Shown here: piece by piece, positions 60,391 through 64,000 of the stretch
Position numbering within the stretch: position 1 is the stretch's first letter
How the letters are laid out: each line of letters opens with the position of its first letter
Assembly: GCF_900143625.1 (NCBI RefSeq)
Contig: NZ_FRFF01000040.1
Coordinates: forward strand, 1 to 64,000
DNA length: 64,000 bases
Origin: Nocardiopsis sp. JB363
GTDB lineage: Bacteria; Actinomycetota; Actinomycetes; Streptosporangiales; Streptosporangiaceae
Direction of reading: 5' to 3'
The notes under the pieces: generated by a model
Told to the model about the DNA's origin: nothing
The model's database searches: none
The model's input: only the letters and a program-made list of their open reading frames with translations
Position numbers and translations under genes: made by a program

Positions 60391-61656
60391 ATGCGTGCAC
60401 GACGGTGGTCGGTCGCGGCGGGGGCACTGGGTCTGGTGCTCATGGCTTCGGCGTGTGGAGACGGAGGCGATGGCGGCGGCGGTGAGCAGGTCGAGGTCTT
60501 CTCCTGGTGGACCGGCGGCGGTGAAGAGGCCGGCCTGAACGCCCTCATCGAGCAGTACGAGGAGGACAACCCCGACGTCGAGTTCGTCAACGCGGCGGTG
60601 GCCGGCGGTTCGGGCACCAACGCTCAGGCGGTCCTGGAGGGCCGCCTGCAGAGCCAGGACCCGCCGGACTCCTTCCAGGGGCACGCCGGGGCCGAACTCC
60701 AGGACTACATCGAGGCCGGGTACCTGGCCCCGCTGGACGACTTCTTCGACGAACAGGGGCTGCACGACGCGCTACCCGACCAGCTCGTCGAACAGATCAC
60801 CTACGACGGGTCCGTCTACTCCGTCCCGGTGAACATCCACCGCTCCAACGTCATGTGGTCCAACCCGACGGTGTTGGAGGAGGCCGGGGTCGACGCCCCG
60901 CCCGAGACCCTGGACGAACTCCTCGAAGCCCTGGAGGCGGTCTCGGAGGAGACCGACGCCATCCCCATGGCCGTGGGCGCGCAGTGGACCGTCTCCCACC
61001 TGTTGGAGTCGGTGCTGCTGGGATCGTTGGGTCCCGAGGGCTACAACGAGCTCTGGGAGCCCGGCGCCTCCTGGGACACCCCCGAGGTCGCCGACGCCCT
61101 GGGCACCTTCGAAGAGATCATGGAGTACACCCAGGAGGAGTCGGCCGCGGAGGACTGGCAGGAGGCGGCGCGCCGGGTCTCCGACGGCGAGGCGGCCTTC
61201 AACATCATGGGGGACTGGGCGGCCGGTTACTTCGACGAACTGGGAGCGCTCCCCGGCGAGGACTACGACTGGTCCGCGTCCCCGGGTACCGACGGCACCT
61301 ACATGTGGCTCTCCGACAGCTTCACCCTGCCCGAGGGGGCGCCCAACGAGGAAGCGGCGATGACCTGGCTGGAACTGGTCGCGAGCCAGGAGGGCCAGGA
61401 CACCTTCAACCCGCTCAAGGGCTCGATCCCCGCACGTGAGGACGCCGACCCGGCCCGCTACGCCGACAGCCCCTACCTGGAGTCGACGCTGGAGGAATGG
61501 CAGTCCGGCCCCGAACTCGCGGGCTCCTTCTGGCACGGCGTGACCGTCGGCAACCGCTGGAAGAACGACATCGACACCGCCGTCGGCCTGTACCTCGGCG
61601 ACGGTGACACCGAGGCGCTCAACGCCGCTCTGAACGAGGCCGCGCAGTCCGAATGA
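60391..61656 (+). CDS. CUT1-type sugar-binding lipoprotein
   Basis: This is the extracytoplasmic binding component of a carbohydrate ABC importer (421 residues). The lipobox is 'VLMASACGDG'. The body has family 1 binding-protein landmarks: 'VEVFSWWTGGGEEAGLNALI', 'SYSVPVNIHRSNVMWSNP'-like strand (in the sequence VYSVPVNIHRSNVMWSNP), and 'NIMGDWAAGYFDELGALPGE'. It resembles glucose/mannose-type (GtsA-like) binding proteins. ATG 60391 has GAGAGGA upstream. The stop overlaps the first permease start (ATGA). The sugar is unknown; no glycosidase or LacI regulator is adjacent. Confidence 0.88.
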   Translation: MRARRWSVAAGALGLVLMASACGDGGDGGGGEQVEVFSWWTGGGEEAGLNALIEQYEEDNPDVEFVNAAVAGGSGTNAQAVLEGRLQSQDPPDSFQGHAGAELQDYIEAGYLAPLDDFFDEQGLHDALPDQLVEQITYDGSVYSVPVNIHRSNVMWSNPTVLEEAGVDAPPETLDELLEALEAVSEETDAIPMAVGAQWTVSHLLESVLLGSLGPEGYNELWEPGASWDTPEVADALGTFEEIMEYTQEESAAEDWQEAARRVSDGEAAFNIMGDWAAGYFDELGALPGEDYDWSASPGTDGTYMWLSDSFTLPEGAPNEEAAMTWLELVASQEGQDTFNPLKGSIPAREDADPARYADSPYLESTLEEWQSGPELAGSFWHGVTVGNRWKNDIDTAVGLYLGDGDTEALNAALNEAAQSE

Positions 61657-62636
61657 GCAACTCGCACAACCCGTCCGGGGTCGCGCACCGCGACCCCGGA
61701 CGCACCACCGCGCCCGCGCGCCCGAACCGGTTCCGTCGGGCGCTGAACCGTGCCCGCACCTGGCTGCCGGGACTGTTGCTGGTCTCCCCGTCGATCCTGC
61801 TCATCGGGGTGTTCGTCTACGGCATGATCGGGTGGAACACCCGGTTGGCGCTCAGTGACAAGCACGCGCCCGTCCAGGACGGGGACTTCGTCGGCCTCGT
61901 CAACTTCGTGGCCCTGTGGCAGGAGGCCCGCTGGCCCGCGGCCGTGGGCAACGCGATCGTCTTCACCGTGGTCTTCGTCGGCGGTGCGCTGTTCATGGGC
62001 TGGCTCCTGGGGCTGCTCCTGGACAAGGGCGTCCGCGGCGAGGCGGTCTTTCGCACCCTGTTCCTGGCACCGATGGCGGTGTCCTTCATCGCCACCGGTG
62101 TGGTGTGGCGCTGGCTGATGAACCCGGCGCCCGCCGAACGCGCCACCGGACTCAACGCCCTGTTCGTCCACTTCAACCTGGACTTCCTGGTCAACGACTG
62201 GTGGACCGCTCCCGACCTGGGCATGGCGGCCATGGCGCTGCCCGCGATCTGGCAGTTGGCCGGGTACATCATGGCGCTGTTCCTGGCCGGGTTCCGCGGC
62301 GTGCCGGAGGACCTGCGCGAGGCGGCCCGCGTCGACGGATGTTCCGAATGGGGCGTGTACCGGCACGTGGTCATGCCACAGCTGCGGCCGGTCCTGCTCA
62401 GCGCGATCATCATCCTGGGCCACATGTCGTTGAAGGTGTTCGACCTGATCATCGCGATCGCCGGGCAACAGATCATCGCTGACGTCCCGGCCGTGTACAT
62501 GTGGGCGATGGTCTTCGAGGTCCGAGATCCGGCCAAGGGCGCCACCATCGCCTCCTATCTGTTGTTCGCGGTAGCGGTGTTCGTCATCCCCTACCTGGTG
62601 TGGACCGTGCGCAAGGAACGGAGCGAGGGCCGATGA
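61653..62636 (+). CDS. Sugar ABC permease 1 (MalF type)
   Basis: This integral membrane subunit has 327 residues and about six helices. The EAA coupling loop is 'EDLREAARVDGCSEWGVYRH', which contacts the ATPase. ATG 61653 overlaps the binding-protein stop, and its own stop overlaps permease 2, so all three genes are co-translated. It would form a heterodimeric channel with the next gene product. Confidence 0.93.
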   Translation: MSNSHNPSGVAHRDPGRTTAPARPNRFRRALNRARTWLPGLLLVSPSILLIGVFVYGMIGWNTRLALSDKHAPVQDGDFVGLVNFVALWQEARWPAAVGNAIVFTVVFVGGALFMGWLLGLLLDKGVRGEAVFRTLFLAPMAVSFIATGVVWRWLMNPAPAERATGLNALFVHFNLDFLVNDWWTAPDLGMAAMALPAIWQLAGYIMALFLAGFRGVPEDLREAARVDGCSEWGVYRHVVMPQLRPVLLSAIIILGHMSLKVFDLIIAIAGQQIIADVPAVYMWAMVFEVRDPAKGATIASYLLFAVAVFVIPYLVWTVRKERSEGR

Positions 62637-63502
62637 CCCAGAGCGCGCCCGAACGGGTGATCGCCCCCGGCGGCGGGGTCGCCGGCACCACACGGCGCGG
62701 ACAGGCGGTCAAGTTCACCGTCCTGTTCGCCCTCGCGGTGCTGTTCCTGCTGCCGATGTACGTACTGATAGTGACCGGGTTCAAGCCCTTCGCGGAGGCG
62801 ACCGCGGCCGGGGCCTGGTCACTGCCTCAGGTGTGGAGTGTCGAGGGATGGGTCACGGCCTGGGAGGCCCTGGCCCCGGGGATGTACAACAGCGTCATGG
62901 TGGCGGTGCCCAGCGCCGTCATCTCGGCGACGTTGGGCTCCATGAACGGGTTCGTGATGGCGCGCTGGCGATTCCCCGGCGCGGACACCGTCTTCACGCT
63001 GTTCCTGTTCGGGATGTTCATCCCCTACCAGGCGGTGATGATCCCGCTCCAGCAGATGCTGGTGAGCGCGAACCTCATGGGCGGGGTGTTGCCGCTGATC
63101 CTGGCGCACACCGTCTACGGCATCCCGATCTGCACGCTCATCTTCCGTAACTACTACGCGAGCATCCCGCAGACACTCATCGAGGCGGCCAGGGTGGACG
63201 GTGCGGGCATGCTGCGCACCTACGCCTCGGTGGTGCTGCCGGTGTCGGCCCCGGCCTTCGCGGTCACGCTGATCTGGCAGTTCACCTCCGCCTGGAACGA
63301 CTTCCTGTTCGCGGTGTTCCTCACCGGCCCCAACAGCTGGCCGGTGACGGTGCAGCTGAACAACGTGGCCGGGTCGATGGTGGTGCCCTACAACCAACAG
63401 ATGGCGGCGGCGATCCTGGCGTCGCTGCCGACCCTGATCGTCTACCTGGTCCTGGGCCGCTACTTCATGCGCGGTCTGATGGCCGGGGCGCTCAAGGGAT
63501 GA
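62633..63502 (+). CDS. Sugar ABC permease 2 (MalG type)
   Basis: This is the partner permease (289 residues, about six helices) with EAA loop 'QTLIEAARVDGAGMLRTYAS' and the C-terminal 'QMAAAILASLPTLIVYLVLG' then 'RYFMRGLMAGALKG' typical of MalG-type subunits. The ATG overlaps the previous stop. No ATPase gene follows; actinobacteria commonly share one MsiK-type ATPase between such importers, so that is assumed here. A terminator hairpin begins 9 bp after the stop. Confidence 0.93.
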   Translation: MTQSAPERVIAPGGGVAGTTRRGQAVKFTVLFALAVLFLLPMYVLIVTGFKPFAEATAAGAWSLPQVWSVEGWVTAWEALAPGMYNSVMVAVPSAVISATLGSMNGFVMARWRFPGADTVFTLFLFGMFIPYQAVMIPLQQMLVSANLMGGVLPLILAHTVYGIPICTLIFRNYYASIPQTLIEAARVDGAGMLRTYASVVLPVSAPAFAVTLIWQFTSAWNDFLFAVFLTGPNSWPVTVQLNNVAGSMVVPYNQQMAAAILASLPTLIVYLVLGRYFMRGLMAGALKG

Positions 63503-63510
63503 GACCCGCG

Positions 63511-63548
63511 CCCGGGCGTCGCCTTCGCTACGAGGGGCGACGCCCGGG
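63511..63548 (+). terminator. Rho-independent terminator of the sugar importer
   Basis: A 13-bp perfect stem (63511-63523 with 63536-63548) with a 12-nt loop is followed by TGTCCTTTTC, a weak U-tract. It lies directly after permease 2. Confidence 0.85.
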
Positions 63549-63766
63549 TGTCCTTTTCATAAGGACAAAAGGGAAATATGAATTCTCGCGGACGCGCGGC
63601 TCTGGTTTTATTCATCGCCGATCGGTGGGCCGAAACCTGATTCCCGGGTATTTGCCTTGCGCGGAACCCCCGCTTTGGAGAGGATCGACCCGATCGCCCT
63701 CCGTGTCATGCGTGAGTGAGGGGATCATTTCCGTGAAACGTGCATTAAATGCGAAAGGAAGGTGGA

Positions 63767-64000
63767 ATGAGGATTCCTTCCGCCGTGGCCGCTCTGGTCC
63801 TGGGGACCCTCTTCCTGGGTGCGGCCCCTGCTCACGCGGCGACCGGTGAGGTCGTGGTCTTCACGACCGAGTTCGAGGACCTGGTGCGCTACTCCGACCC
63901 CGAGTCGGGAAGTTGCGTACGCCTTCCCGCCACCGCGCACGTCCTGGTCAACCTGACCGACACGGACGTGAGCCTGCACGCCGGAACCCGGTGCGCCGGT
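63767..64000 (+). CDS. Secreted small protein, cut by window end
   Basis: A reading frame from ATG 63767, preceded by GGAAGGTGG, runs open to the window edge (78 codons seen). It begins with a clear Sec signal peptide ending in 'AAPAHA', then 'TGEVVVFTTEFEDLVRYSDP' and two Cys in 'SGSCVRLP' and 'TRCAG'. The pattern (E-V-V-V-F-x-T-E ... C-x-x-L-P-x-x-A-H-V-L-x-N-L-T-D) resembles small secreted proteins common in streptomycetes whose function is unknown, possibly of a crystallin-like fold. The rest lies outside. Confidence 0.75.
   Translation, partial: MRIPSAVAALVLGTLFLGAAPAHAATGEVVVFTTEFEDLVRYSDPESGSCVRLPATAHVLVNLTDTDVSLHAGTRCAG

Overview
This window comes from a high-GC actinobacterium, most likely Nocardiopsis or a close relative (inference). 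The evidence is a mycothione reductase, a WhiB-type regulator, a WhiJ-like/DUF397 pair, a DUF574-type methyltransferase, DmdR/IdeR-type iron boxes, frequent GTG/TTG starts and dense 4-bp stop/start overlaps. I found no rRNA, complete tRNA or CRISPR array. The window is ordinary chromosome with accessory islands.

Layout. 0-3.9 kb: an AraC regulator behind a Zur-like box, an MFS transporter, a broken DUF1023-like gene, a membrane protein and an IS5-like transposase remnant. 3.9-10.4 kb: a secreted pectate lyase with LacI-type operators, then a choline-O-sulfate module of choline sulfatase, its formylglycine-generating enzyme and a BCCT transporter. 11.2-17.7 kb: an SGNH lipoprotein, a two-component system with a GerMN lipoprotein, an acyltransferase and mycothione reductase. 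17.9-22.7 kb: a large secreted phosphodiester-glycosidase/metallophosphatase fusion and a truncated DUF4132-like gene.

22.9-35.3 kb is an iron island. It has a complete ferric-siderophore importer (binding protein, two permeases, ATPase), a second binding protein facing it, a MacB/FtsX-like ABC pair and a two-gene ABC exporter. Three 19-bp iron boxes cover these units. In the exporter all degenerate ATPase motifs map to one composite nucleotide site, leaving the other consensus. The genes fit coordinated siderophore export and import, but no biosynthesis genes are in the window.

35.3-43.5 kb: two long hairpins, WhiB, a NUDIX/phosphatase pair, a GntR-MFS pair and a tandem P450 pair resembling CYP157-CYP154, one of which lacks the K-helix ExxR motif. 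43.5-53.2 kb is accessory: a triple-repeat DUF397 protein with a WhiJ-like regulator, a GHKL ATPase, small proteins, a ParA-like ATPase with an altered P-loop, a phosphoesterase, two NUDIX enzymes and a low-GC STAND/TPR ATPase. 52.8-64 kb: an HxlR/quinone-reductase-like pair, a DUF1097-like membrane protein with a GntR regulator, a large membrane NACHT-TPR protein, a lipoprotein, a CUT1 sugar importer without its ATPase, and the start of a secreted protein cut by the window end.

Convergent gene junctions often carry long near-perfect inverted repeats with 0-2 nt spacers, probably bidirectional terminators.
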